Origin: Blakeslea trispora
Taxonomy: Eukaryota > Mucoromycota > Mucoromycetes > Mucorales > Choanephoraceae
Length of the DNA stretch: 64,000 bases
Assembly (NCBI GenBank): GCA_025331445.1
Contig: JAIWNE010000005.1
Span: 558,001 to 622,000, forward strand
Direction of reading: 5' to 3'
The notes below the pieces were generated by a model. It saw only the letters and a program-made list of their open reading frames with translations. It did not search any database and was not told the origin of the DNA. The translations under genes were made by a program, and so were the position numbers. Shown here in pieces: positions 12,905 to 23,275 of this stretch. Within the stretch, counting starts at the first letter, position 1; each line of letters starts with the position of its first letter.

Positions 12905-12976
12905 ATAAATAATACACACTTTTTTTTTATTTTTTATGCATTTATTCTAGTTTCAACAAAAAAAAGAAAAGATAAA

Positions 12977-14128
12977 CTACAAAAGTTCGTGATCAACAGC
13001 CCAAGCGGGTAGATGCACTATGTTTCTTGTGCTTCTGTTGGTGATTGTCTTGACCACTCGAGATCCCAGTTCAGTTGTTTGGAAGCTGTTGTTTCGCTTG
13101 CGATTGTCGGCAAGACGAAGTTCATCGAGCTTGTCGAAAAAATCAGTGCACTAGATAAAGGTGTTGGTAAACAGTGTTCTCTTTTTTACATTCATATCTT
13201 AACTTACTCTTTGCTTTCTATAGTGAGGAACTCCTCTGGCCCTAAGTTGCCGGCCTTCCTCATTGTATTCATCTTCTTGATCGGAGATCATTTCAGCAGT
13301 CAATACTTGCAGACATTCCTCATGTGGACCAAAGATGCCATCAAGTTCGTTTCGATGATTCTCATATGTCTCTCTTCTTCTGTCCAAGAGCTAAGTCAAA
13401 AAAGTAAATGCATTGTTGAGTAAGAGAGTTTTACAAGGTCACTTTACACAAGTTGAACTTACATATGTTTTGCGAGTGTTGTACTTTGTTCTCTTCTTCA
13501 AACGTTCCTGTTCAGCCACACTCAATTCTGCCTTTCTCATGGTATTTCTTTGTTGGTTGTACTGTTGAGTTAGGACTTCCTTAATGTACCTCTTTGCCAT
13601 GTCTCTAGGCCACAGGTAATGGGAGGTAGCGTAGATGTACGAGTGACAGTTCAAGGTATTTCCAATGATGTGATTTACATTGGGACCATTGTTGGGCCCA
13701 TTGATAAGTTTTTCACCGAGATTCCAACCAGCAATGCCCAACTGTTTTTCCTGTTCATCTAAAATGATTGACTAGAATGGCTATTAGAAGATGATTTCCT
13801 TAAATCAACAGGTATTGATACTAACACGTATTTGCTTGAGCTCAATTTTTGACCCAGGAAAGCCATGTCTATTGTCTGCAGCAGGCTTGTTGTTGAACTT
13901 AGCCTTGAGTTCCTCATGGTCTGCAGACAGGTGGTCGAACTTGGTCTGGTATAACTCCAAGGATCTTTTCGTAGTATCCAATTCCTGAACTACTTCATCC
14001 AACTTACGCTCTATTGCCGAGTTGTTGGAGCGAGGGGTTGGAATAATACGACGAGAGCTGGTTCCAACAGATGGAATGACTCTGGTGTTGATAGCGGTGT
14101 TGTTGTTAGTGGCAGTAGTGTGGAACAT
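12977..14128 (-). CDS. CACTA-encoded coiled-coil protein (TnpA-like role possible)
   Basis: Four-exon gene of about 319 residues: 14128-13822 (the donor at 13828 is an alternative), 13758-13463, 13390-13208 and 13150-12977. All junctions keep frame with good GT-AG sites. It begins MFHTTATNNNTAINTR. A heptad-like segment (IERKLDEVVQELDTTKRSLE) follows, then a GWNLGEKLINGPNN region, a basic stretch ending KKRTKYNTRKTY, and a tail ending HLPAWAVDHELL. It matches no family I know. Plant CACTA elements encode a second DNA-binding protein (TnpA) that binds subterminal motifs. The position, the coiled coil and the presence of such motifs make a similar role plausible, but this is inference. Confidence 0.7.
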
Positions 14129-15575
14129 GTTGTTATTTTATAATTAGAGATAAAAGCAGAAAGGATCACAAAAGCTGTCAGTTACCAAGCCTTTTATACT
14201 TATAGTATTAGATGTTACGATCTAAAGTATTTTGACACATTCGGAATCTGAATGAAACTTGGCTTGAGCGCCGAATAGATCAGGATGAAATATCAGATAG
14301 CTAGAAACCAATTAAAATTTTTTCAATCTCTTTTTCTCTTTCTTTTGTTTCTTTTTGTTTTCTTAAAACTTTTCCGAGTGGTTCATGGTATGTATCTCCT
14401 TATTAAAAAAGAAAGATGTTTATTAATATGAATCAATGTATAGTATTGCAAGACAAGTAACTGGTTTTAGTTGGTGCTATGTTTAGTAAGAGAGGGTAAG
14501 TGATCGATCATCTTTTTCTGAAGCAAATCTAACAATGTCTTCCGTAGTAATCGACGGCTACTTACCTTATCCTAAAGATGTGTCTAAAGGGCTAAAGAGG
14601 TCCATTATTTGTAATACTGTAAGTAAAAAAAATCTACAAATGTTTGTTTCTTTGCTGATATTAACTTGGATTTATCTAATAGACGCTCTATCTTCTATCT
14701 CTATTGCAAAGGCTAGTGGCCATGGTTACTAAAAGGTAAATAAGTTATTGATTGCTCATTTTTTCGATTGTTTCTAATGATTATTTCTTTATTTTGATAG
14801 TTTATTTCTGCTTTCTATCTATTATTTACTGGTTACAAGAAGAGATCTAGATGGATTCTATTCTATTCTGAATGAATGACAAGAAAAATACGGTCAAAAC
14901 GATGCATCTAAAGGTAAGTGTAGTATGTAAAGACTACCACAGCTATGGCTGGGTAAAGAGGTAAAGAAGGGTATGGGGGACCCAGTATATAGAGCATTAG
15001 ATTAGCCAATGATGTACGAATAAAGATCCAATGGATCGATCGTATAAACAATTTTTTTATTAAATAAACCAATAATATAAAAGAATCCAAACGACGTTTT
15101 CCGTATTATATTTTAACCGAGTGGTAAATGAGTAATAATGAAAGGCATATTAGCCAATAAAGAAAAGCAATGAGTACCAAATAAAGCATACATCTTTAAA
15201 CCAAGGTTAAATAGCAAAGGAGTGTATTTGAAATGTTTGTGTAAAAATGTAACATGAGAGAGCCTATGGGAGTTTAACAGTCTAAAGACCGAAAGAAACA
15301 CAAAGAGCTTCCTTAAGCCAATGACATGAAGCATACTTCAATCAAAAGAGCAAATAAGATGAAAGGATTGCACTGTAACTAATGAAAGAAAACATGAGTT
15401 ATATGGTACATACAGACTATAACTAATGAAATTCGCCTGCTTAAAAAACCATGAGTTATACCCAGGTTAAGGCATATAACTCATGAGGTGAGCTATACAT
15501 GCTATTTTGAACATTAGTTAAATTTATGAGTTATACGCAGGATATGCCCTATTCCTGCGTGTAACTCATGTTTTT
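14129..15575. other. Right arm of the CACTA element, mostly non-coding
   Basis: Contains a short + frame at 14535 (MSSVVIDGYLPYPKDVSKGL), possibly a first exon with a donor near 14620. I could not extend it convincingly. The terminal 200 bases carry the TAACTCATG-type motif array. Confidence 0.45.
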
Positions 15576-15587
15576 TTTTCTGTAGTG
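15576..15587 (-). repeat. CACTA right terminal inverted repeat
   Basis: The exact reverse complement of the left terminus, followed directly by CCT. The inner 200 bases hold at least five CATGAGTTAT/ATAACTCATG-type motifs between about 15390 and 15570. Confidence 0.92.
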
Positions 15588-15590
15588 CCT

Positions 15591-16650
15591 GTGAAACTGA
15601 TATATAATGTGATCACTGTAATATAGAGATATTAAAAGATGGTCTTTATTTGAATGAATGAATATATATATTATGTTACCTGTAATATAGAGATATTAAA
15701 AGATAAAGATCTCTCAATATCTATATTACAGTCTATTTATATTATCTAAAGATGAGTCCGAACCGGACCGACGCTGCCGCTTTGCCGGGCTGTTACTGCT
15801 GGGCTTGGGCTTGAACTTGCGCTTCTTGTTCACATTCCAGTTGCGTAGAAACGCAGGTATCTCCTCAGTATTGGCGAAGTCCAAACTTATTTGGTTGCTA
15901 AGGTCACCTCTATTTGTCGCCATGACATTTTTGTCGTCTTAATATTTTGTTATTTTTTATAAACGCGGTCACGTGACTAAAGTAGAGCTTTTGAGCCAAT
16001 AAGATCACTGGAAAAGCTTGACGTAGTCAACTGTATTTTGATAATAAGTCTTTGATCTTTATTTATTTTCTTATTTTTCTTTTACCTGTATTTTGATAAT
16101 AAGTCTTTGATAAAGAGCTTATAATTATCCAAAATACGGCCTTTTTATATCTATTCTATTCTATACTAAATATCTATACTATCTCGAATAAAGCAACTAT
16201 TAATTATATGCTTCGATCTGATTGATTCTTATGTCTTGACGAATACAATGAAGAGCTGACTTTTACTAAAGGCAACTTCCTTATACGTAACAAGTTCAAC
16301 TTCATCTTCTTTCTCCGTTTGTTAACTATTTTCGGTTTGAACCTTTTCTTGTTTGGATTGTACATTTGAGGAAGGTTAAACTCAACCTCTATTGGCTGTT
16401 TATGTTCATTTTTGCTGATAGCTGCGACATTTTTGTTGCTAAACAGCTTAATTATATTCAAATTAACAATTTTTTTGTCCGACAAAAGTCCGGTAAATGT
16501 GCGGTTATAGTGCGAGTTGGAATTATACAATTCCGGATGACGTAGGCAGAAGTCGAAAAAAATTACCACATATTTAAAGCGCAACTAGTGTGGATACTCC
16601 ATTTTTACTTTTGTGTCCTCACATTCTTATATCTTAACAATTGTGATTAT
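15591..16650. other. Repeat-rich segment with hairpin and small direct repeats
   Basis: Two copies of CTGTAATATAGAGATATT occur (about 15615 and 15682). The second forms an imperfect palindrome with AATATCTATATTACAG ending near 15731. A 26-base sequence beginning CTGTATTTTGATAATAAG is repeated near 16030 and 16086. A reverse-strand frame at 16584-16204 is Lys/Asn-rich and starts at a TTG. I regard it as non-coding or a relic. Confidence 0.5.
15726..15923 (-). CDS. Small basic hypothetical ORF
   Basis: 65 codons from ATG (MATNRGDLSNQISLDFANTE) to TAA, with a Lys/Arg/Ser-rich C-terminus (KRQRRSGSDSSLD). It is more GC-rich than its surroundings. An AT-rich TTTATAAAA element lies about 35 bases upstream of the ATG. 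It adjoins the hairpin repeat at its 3' end. It may be a genuine short gene or the surviving N-terminus of a transposon protein. No similarity was recognised. Confidence 0.3.
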   Translation of the reverse strand: MATNRGDLSNQISLDFANTEEIPAFLRNWNVNKKRKFKPKPSSNSPAKRQRRSGSDSSLDNINRL

Positions 16651-17254
16651 TGTATATGTGGGCTCTTCGATGGGACAAAGACAAAGTACAACTAAGACTC
16701 AACTTTACCTTTTTCTATCCAGATTAGATTTAAGAGTAAATTGAATAGTATAAATAGGGATAAAATTTGCTCAGAAAAGAATAAAGTTGAGTCTTAGTTG
16801 TACTTTGTCTTTGTCTCTGTTATAATCCAATAAATCACAATGAAATAAATCCAAGGAATTAACCAGACTAAAGATAATGTTCTATTTACTTCAAAATTGA
16901 TGTGCTATTTATACTTTTCATGAGGATGATATTTCAACTGAGATTGTAAAACTTTTCTAGAGGCTTGTAGATGATTATGATAATAACAACGAATCGGATG
17001 AGAGATGAATGATGACAGTCTTGTAAAGAAGAATTACTAAAATAGAATGATTGGCCATCTGTACCTTAAACCCAGTAACTGGTAAATTATTGGCAAGATG
17101 TCAGTCCTGACCTTGAATGAAGGTTTATCCGAATTGAATGTCAAATGAAACAAGCTGAAGTCGAATTAGAGAATGGTTGTGGATTCATAAGTGGCTAAAT
17201 ACTTGATCCGTACTGTATGAATACAACAGTCTCATCTAAGAGCCCACATATACA
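16651..17254. mobile_element. Putative 604-bp inverted-repeat (MITE-like) element
   Basis: Ends TGTATATGTGGGCTCTT and its complement (17238-17254) form the core of roughly 27-bp imperfect terminal inverted repeats. It has no coding capacity. No clear target duplication was found, so the exact borders and superfamily are open. A perfect 34-bp inverted repeat is nested near the left end. Confidence 0.5.
16674..16815. repeat. 34-bp perfect inverted repeat with 74-base loop
   Basis: Arm 16674-16707 (GACAAAGACAAAGTACAACT...) is exactly complementary to 16782-16815. A transcript would fold into a long perfect hairpin. Confidence 0.9.
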
Positions 17255-17504
17255 ACACTTGTCTTTCTTTATTATAAGCTATTTTTATCTAACGCAATTA
17301 TTAATTGCGATAATGCAAAGAGCTTAGTTGTGATGTGCTCATTAATAGATAAATGCTAATACATAATGAAACACTTCATCTGCAAGTACTATGGCGGTCT
17401 GAGCGCATTTACATCTTAACAATGACAATAAAGTCGCATATAGAGCCAAGCAAGTCGTAATAACATCATATATGATAAAATAAATTTCGATAAATCCTCA
17501 CTAA

Positions 17505-17970
17505 CGAAAGCATGCAAAGTGAAGGTCAGTAAGGCTTTGGTATGTTCCTCTGTTCAGAGGAGTTCTAAAGAATTTGCACTTCTTAACTTGTCCAGTGAAT
17601 AAGTCAACTTGGTGTAAGAAGGTATGCTTTCTATGAGATAGTTGCAATAGCCGAGGAAACAAGATGATGTTTTGTCATCGGTGGATATTTTTTGTTGATA
17701 AACATTGGATGTTTGAATAGGTTAAGAGAAAGATCGTGTTAACTGGTGATGAATCCCAAAATGTTGGCTTCTTGGAAAGCGTATATGACTTTGCCTCTAT
17801 TAATGACAAGATTAGTATTGTTCAATTGTGTCTTAACTTCTTTTAGCTACTTGGCGTGATGCTTTATGTCTTTTGGAACAGCTAGGGTAACATCATCAGG
17901 GTAGATAGCCAGATTAGCCATATCGTGGAATAGAAAAGTGTGTTGTTTTTGTACGAACGAACTGATGGAC
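17505..17970 (-). pseudogene. Decayed Ty3/gypsy pol (reverse transcriptase) relic
   Basis: The reverse strand reads FHDMANLAIYPDDVTLAVP, an altered YxDD catalytic box, then NLVINRGKVIYAFQEANILG, matching the gypsy 'INxxKCxFxxxExxFLG' region. Further on comes FLGYCNYLIESIPSYTKL, then LDKLRSANSLELL, a stop (TGA) where Trp is expected, and TEEHTKA. These are the conserved connection between RT and RNase H in Ty3/gypsy. Frames shift and stops interrupt, so it is dead. No LTRs could be paired with it. Confidence 0.75.
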
Positions 17971-18179
17971 ATCAATCTAAAAGAGGCTCGTTTAAACATG
18001 TGCTGAATGCAAGAAACTCACACTCTACTGAACTATCTTGTTATTTTTGTGTACACCATGTTTATCGTTCAAAAATCAGATAAAGAAGAAAAGGTAGAAC
18101 AAAGGGAAAAGAGTGCTTTCTTCTCGTTTATTTCATAGAGTAGGTTGACCATACTATCAAACAATGTTCTCATTGACTG

Positions 18180-18790
18180 ATTTAGTCTGAGTTTTGTTCT
18201 ATACTAATGTACACCTTGGCTTTTTGTTTGATAATACAGAAGAAACCAAATCCCTATCCTTAGTATACAAAGAGCAAAGCTTGGTATACATCGTTTACAA
18301 CAATTACCACTATTCAATCCACAGAAAAAAAGAGAATATGATGATAAATTGATGCTCTTGTGTCAATAAAAAGAAACACAAGCTAGTCAACTAACTGTGG
18401 CATACAAACACTTACATAGTATGCGTCTGTAGTTGTTTTTGCTTTAGTATAAGGTTTTTGTTTTTTTCGTATAACTCATGCTTAGGATTTAGGCTACTGC
18501 AAAGAAAGAATATGCTTTAGCGTTACAAAATAAGTAGACGAAGCTAAGACTTGGTTTTGATGTCAATACTGTTGTCGTCGAATCTCATTCACCCAATGCC
18601 TTCATGTGAGCCAAATTGCTTTATATGTCTTTGTTATATGAATTGCTGTGTATAGTGCTAATGATGCCTGTACATTTCTTCCTATTCCATCTCGTTACAA
18701 TAATACATTGTTCAAGATGAGCAACGAGCCTATGCCCTTGGTACTTTAGCATGTAAGCAGTAACTGTTGAATTAGATCAGGTACCTTAAG
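18180..18790. repeat. Diverged dispersed repeat, copy A
   Basis: Similar over several hundred bases to 20430-20970. Shared landmarks are TTTGATAATACAGAAG/TTTGATGATACAAAAA, TACATTTCTTCCTATT/ATATGTTTCTTCCTAT and ATACATTGTTCAAGAT/ATACATTGTATACAAT. Copy A has a short amino-acid-like run, but both copies are broken, so this is an old transposon fragment of unassigned class. Confidence 0.6.
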
Positions 18791-19512
18791 AGAAGTCGAA
18801 CAAGCTGGTGATAAGGGTAAGGTAAGTAGAGTTATCCGAAGAAAAGATTGTGCAGATGGATAGCAAGTCTGTTGGAGAAGATGGCATTGGTGATGTCAGT
18901 CATAGGTGAAGCATTGGTACACATAAGAGGATTACAAGCGGACTTGGCAAAGAGTCTGAGGAGACACAGCAAAAAATGGGAGGAAGAGTGTAAGGTCTCG
19001 CTTCAGGACAAACAGGAATTGATCTAGTAGAAGAACTGAACAATCAAGAATAACAGCTTGCCAATAGAAAAGTAAGAGGTCTGGAGCATTTGTTAATCGT
19101 GCAAAGCTGCCAGATGACCTTTGTCTGGGACGTTATGTAATACAAATGGCTTAACTTTCACTCCTTCAAAGTAAATTGTTTTATGTTTCATAGCACATAT
19201 TTTTAGGAGCAAACGTATCTCCACCTTCAAGCGGTTACTCCTGTTAGTAGAAGCACTCAAGACTTTGAAGCTAAGAGAGATACAATAGCATTCAAGAAAG
19301 TTTTTTTTTTACTCAAAGAATTCATAAGTCCAACTAGACTGGTATTTCACTTTTCTGGTAAAATGTATCTGCAGAGAAAAGCTTCAGACTTGAGCAGTTA
19401 CTATACAATTCTTAAACGTACACTCCGTTATATGGTGTTTATAATAGGCTACTACTGATGATAAAAGATGTATTATTGAATAAAATAAACAAAAACTGTA
19501 TATAGCACATAT
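18791..19512. other. Unassigned, probably decayed transposon sequence
   Basis: No intact frame. Scattered coding-like stretches interrupted by stops suggest a relic continuing from the repeat at 18180-18790. Confidence 0.35.
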
Positions 19513-19894
19513 TTAAGCTTGATCCTCGCTTCTTTCTCCATCACTTCTTCTTTTGTTGCTGTTTGCTTCAGTATCAAAGGAAGAACCGATGATCATTAAG
19601 TCTACTTCGGATTGCTCATCAATCTCTAGTACTTCTCTTCTGAATTTTCTATTTGTTTGCTCCATGGTCTTTCTTGCTCTGCACACTGCTTTCAATATGG
19701 ACAGCAGCTGATCGGTAAGGCCTTCAGCTTCCTCAGGCAAGTCAATATATTTGGATGGGGTTACTCTTGTAATATACCCCATTGGTGCATCGCAGGCGAC
19801 AAGTGTGAATTGTGTTTCTGGATACAAATATAATGGTATTAGTAAATTGTGGTGAAGTAAAAGAAAAAAACGCAAATCTGCACTTACCAGACAT
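19513..19894 (-). CDS. Small hypothetical protein with a 7-base first coding exon
   Basis: Predicted 103-residue protein. Exon 1 (19894-19888) supplies only ATGTCTG. A 70-base intron (donor GTAAGT, acceptor ATCCAG) leads to exon 2 (19817-19513) in frame. The product starts MSETQFTLVACDAPMGYITR, then an amphipathic stretch (LLSILKAVCRARKTMEQTNR), an acidic segment and a charged tail ending ERSEDQA. No signal peptide, membrane helix or known domain was seen. The clean junction and biased amino-acid content favour a real gene, but it lies in decayed repeats and could be a transposon remnant. Confidence 0.45.
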
Positions 19895-20429
19895 TAAAAA
19901 CCCATCTTCATTTTGCCCTCTCCGGCTATCGTTCTTTATGCATTGCGACCAGCAGACGAGGACTTACTGACCTTTTCACCTCTATATCCTGTCAAAACAG
20001 AAAACAATTAGTATATAAATAATGAACAAATTAAGTATTTATACAATATCCTCGACAAACAATCTTTAAATTGTCGAGAACAGTATCAACAAAGAACCAA
20101 ACTCAACGAAGTATGTCACCTTCTGATTGGGTTGACAAAGGCAAGTAATTACATTTGAAGACAAATTACATTTCTTCCCTCCAAAACAATTTTTCTTTTG
20201 CATTTCATAAAAACAGCAGGAAGCTTTGAGTGTACTGTTCTAAACAATCATTAGCAAATATTTTATAATCTACTGAACAGCTTTGTTGCCTTTATATATG
20301 TAATGCTCATTTTTTGTAATAATTGGAGAAAAGAAAAAGGAAAAAAAGTACTTTTTTTTTTCTTTGCAATCTGAACACATTACTGATCGATGTCCTCATT
20401 GGCTGGTGTGTTGATTGTTTGTTTATACT
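19895..20429. other. Intergenic, presumed promoter of the small gene
   Basis: AT-rich. Nothing else recognised. Confidence 0.4.
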
Positions 20430-20970
20430 TGCTCTATGTAAAGGACGCCCTAGTTCTTTGTTTGATGATACAAAAAGATCAAATCCTCATTAATAGTAAC
20501 AAAAGAGATAGGAATAGACTTAAATTGGTCACAATTATCACTGCTCATTATTCTACAGCAAAAAAGAGAACAGGATCAAATATTAGTGCTGTTACAACAG
20601 TAGAATGATGCAAGTTAATCATGTCACACTAACGGCTATATAGCAATTCATAAGTAGATCCGTTTACATCAATAGTTAATCTCTTTGCATGGCTCATACT
20701 GTTGATCGTGTTATAGTTTAGACGGTTGTAGAGAAAGGAATCTACCTTGACATTTCAGAAGTAGAAAGTACTAAGACTTGATTCTAATGTCAACAAATCT
20801 CATTAGCTCAATGTCCCCATACTGCTTCATGTACTTTTGATGTACCAAATTGTAGCGTGTAGTGATAGTGAGCCCTATATGTTTCTTCCTATTTTGTCTC
20901 GATATAATGATACATTGTATACAATAGGTAGCAAGTCTTTGCCTTTGGCTACTTCAACATCTGATAATAA
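20430..20970. repeat. Diverged dispersed repeat, copy B
   Basis: Counterpart of 18180-18790 in the same orientation, with many substitutions and small indels. No long frame survives. Confidence 0.6.
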
Positions 20971-23167
20971 ACATCGTGTTACACTAAGTATAAGAAGATT
21001 AATTGAGCCTATTTAACCCCATAGTCAATACAGTCCATGCTATGGCTATAAAATACTTAAACAGAAGCAATACATCGAAAGCCTCGTTAAAACATCGCTT
21101 GTCATTCAATGAGATGATTTATTCAAGAAAATAAAGCTATCGATTGTTAATTAACAGCTATCAGCTATAATCCTTCGACCTATTAGATTTGCTTATGATC
21201 TTTTATTAATTGTACTCATTCGAAACACCTAATAACTGCAAACCTATTTCTTGAATCATAAACAAACGATTTCAGTTCATGGCAAACTAACTTGAATGAA
21301 CATCTATTGTGTTGAAGCTACTTTCTTTTTTCTTAATACTCTAATAGTAGTAAAGTATGGTAGTTGCATCAAATAAGACAAAAGTAATACTAATCAGAAG
21401 CTCTGATTCATGACATGCAAGCAAAAAATCTCAAAATCTACAGCTCAAAAAACAGAATATTTGAGGGGTTATACTCTATTTTATTGAGACAGCAAAAACG
21501 GCACGCATGTAGTGGTTTCCTTATTCCATTGTGCAACCTATTTCCGAAAGTGATGCATTTGAAAGCAAAAAGAGGTTGACTTTTATTGATAAGTTATTCA
21601 GAGCCATTAAAATAGATAGGCCACGTTTGTTTGTGAACTACTCCAAGGCCCTTTAATAAAACAGAAACTCAGATAGGTGCAACATTTCTGTAGTTGCCAT
21701 GCCTAAATATGCACAGTGTTTGTGATCTTGTTTCTATTTTGGTCTCTATAATTTTGGCTCGTTCTTTTGACAAAAAAAAATTGAATGGCAGCTTAGCTTT
21801 TGAGAAGCTTTCTTTTTTGATGTATGAAGGATTATTTTTAAGCATTTGGAAACCCTCGTTGTTGCTTTTCTTTGTCCGAATAAGAATATGTTTATGTCGA
21901 CAGATCCAAAAAAAAAAAGCAAAAGTAAGAGAAACCAAGATAGCTGTACCGAGTGTTCGTTTTCTTCTTGCAAGAGAGCTTCTACTCTTTTTAGTAATAT
22001 AGGTGTCATCCGAGAGCCACTTGCATAAACAAAGGTAGTCGGTGCTTTAATCATTTGAAGTACGACAGAGGTATCTTTGGAAATTCCGTATGTCAACGAT
22101 ACAGTGCAAAGAATGAAGTGCAACAGAAACCAATTTCCTATTTTTCTTATCCAATCTAAAGAGCATTAAAGAGTGAGTGAGCAGAAGAAAAAAAAAGAGC
22201 CAACAAAGCTTATACATTGTTCCATTTCAGTTTCTAATGAAGTAATGAAATTTTAAGGAGAGATGATCGTGTAGATTTATCAAAAAAGACTTTACATGAA
22301 ACCTTTGGATAATGAATATTTTCTTCTTTCAAATAAGGGCGGGAGTGCATGCATACTGATTAAAGGCATAAGCAAACTTACTTGGTCCGATAAAATTTCG
22401 TTTAGTTGGTACAATAACCATAAAGGTGCTAGTTATTTAAATGATTCGACCGGTATTTCACTAAACTGTGAATTAGTTGGCTTTCTTTTTTTAATGATCG
22501 AATCACTAGATCATTGTGTCAAAGATGTCAACAATGAGGCATGTATAGCCTTATTAACCTTTTTGAACTTGTATCAAGTTATCCTTCTTCATCATCAAAG
22601 CTAATGTAACGTAGAGCCAGAAGCAGCAAGATATGGTTCTGGCCCTTATAACTTGCCCATTTATCGTAAAACGAGAAAACAAGCTCTCTCAAGATTCCTT
22701 ATGGATACTAGCTTTCGGCTAGAGTAACAAATAATATCCTGTGGATTCGATGGACTTGTCAGCACGCCTTACTTTACTAATTAAGGAAAGTTAAAGGCCA
22801 ACTAAAAAAGATACCTAAAATGTGCGCTAAGACGATTAAAAATAAATTCTTGGAACTCGTTTTTATGCGACTCAATTGTCTGAATGCAACTTGATTGATT
22901 TTCTTTTTGTTGAAATTCATTGTTTTGGTTTAAAAAGACGGACAAGAAAAAAAGACATCAAGCTAAACTCGTTTTTGTATGCCTTTAAAAAAAAAAGAGG
23001 AGAGCAAAGACCACACAAAGATAGTGATTGATTCAAGCTAGGAAAGGAAATTGAGTATGATTAACGTTGTAATTTATTTAATGTGGGACAGAGGGAAAGC
23101 GGATTGTAAAAATCTAAATGAATCTAGATGTGTGACAATAAAGAAGAAAACAGGCACATCAAATTCA
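20971..23167. other. Intergenic region without a supported gene
   Basis: Several frames of 60 to 125 codons occur at 21669-22604 on both strands but have no domain, no consistent splice structure and overlap each other. A frame at 22296-22604 (+, MKPLDNEYFLLSNKGG) is the most protein-like but is unrecognised. The last few hundred bases are the promoter region of the LysM gene. Confidence 0.5.
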
Positions 23168-23175
23168 TATAAATA
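23168..23175 (+). promoter_or_regulatory. TATA box of the LysM gene
   Basis: TATAAATA 101 bases upstream of the start at 23276, followed by a T-rich and then C/T-rich leader. Confidence 0.65.
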
Positions 23176-23275
23176 GAGAACATGATATGTCCCTCTTCTA
23201 TTTTTTTTTTTTCAATACAATTAACAAATCCCAATCCTTTCTCTGAAAAAACCCCCTTCCTTTCACTCGATAAAA

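Larger units (their letters stand above)
7084..15587 (+). mobile_element. Full-length CACTA (EnSpm) DNA transposon
   Basis: The element is 8504 bp. Its ends are perfect inverted 12-mers, CACTACAGAAAA at 7084-7095 and its complement at 15576-15587. They are flanked by a 3-bp target duplication, CCT at 7081-7083 and 15588-15590. CACTA termini and a 3-bp duplication define this superfamily, and the internal TNP2-type transposase agrees. Both subterminal regions carry copies of the motif TAACTCATG in either orientation, like the binding-site arrays of plant CACTA elements. It holds three gene models: the transposase (+), a 238-codon gene (+) and a spliced gene (-). No reading-frame damage was seen and the termini and duplication are perfect, which suggests a recent, possibly active insertion. 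Confidence 0.92.

Noticed and set aside
21669..22123. Overlapping frames of 89 to 125 codons on both strands
   Set aside because: Mutually overlapping, no domain, and T/A-run composition. No splice model was convincing.
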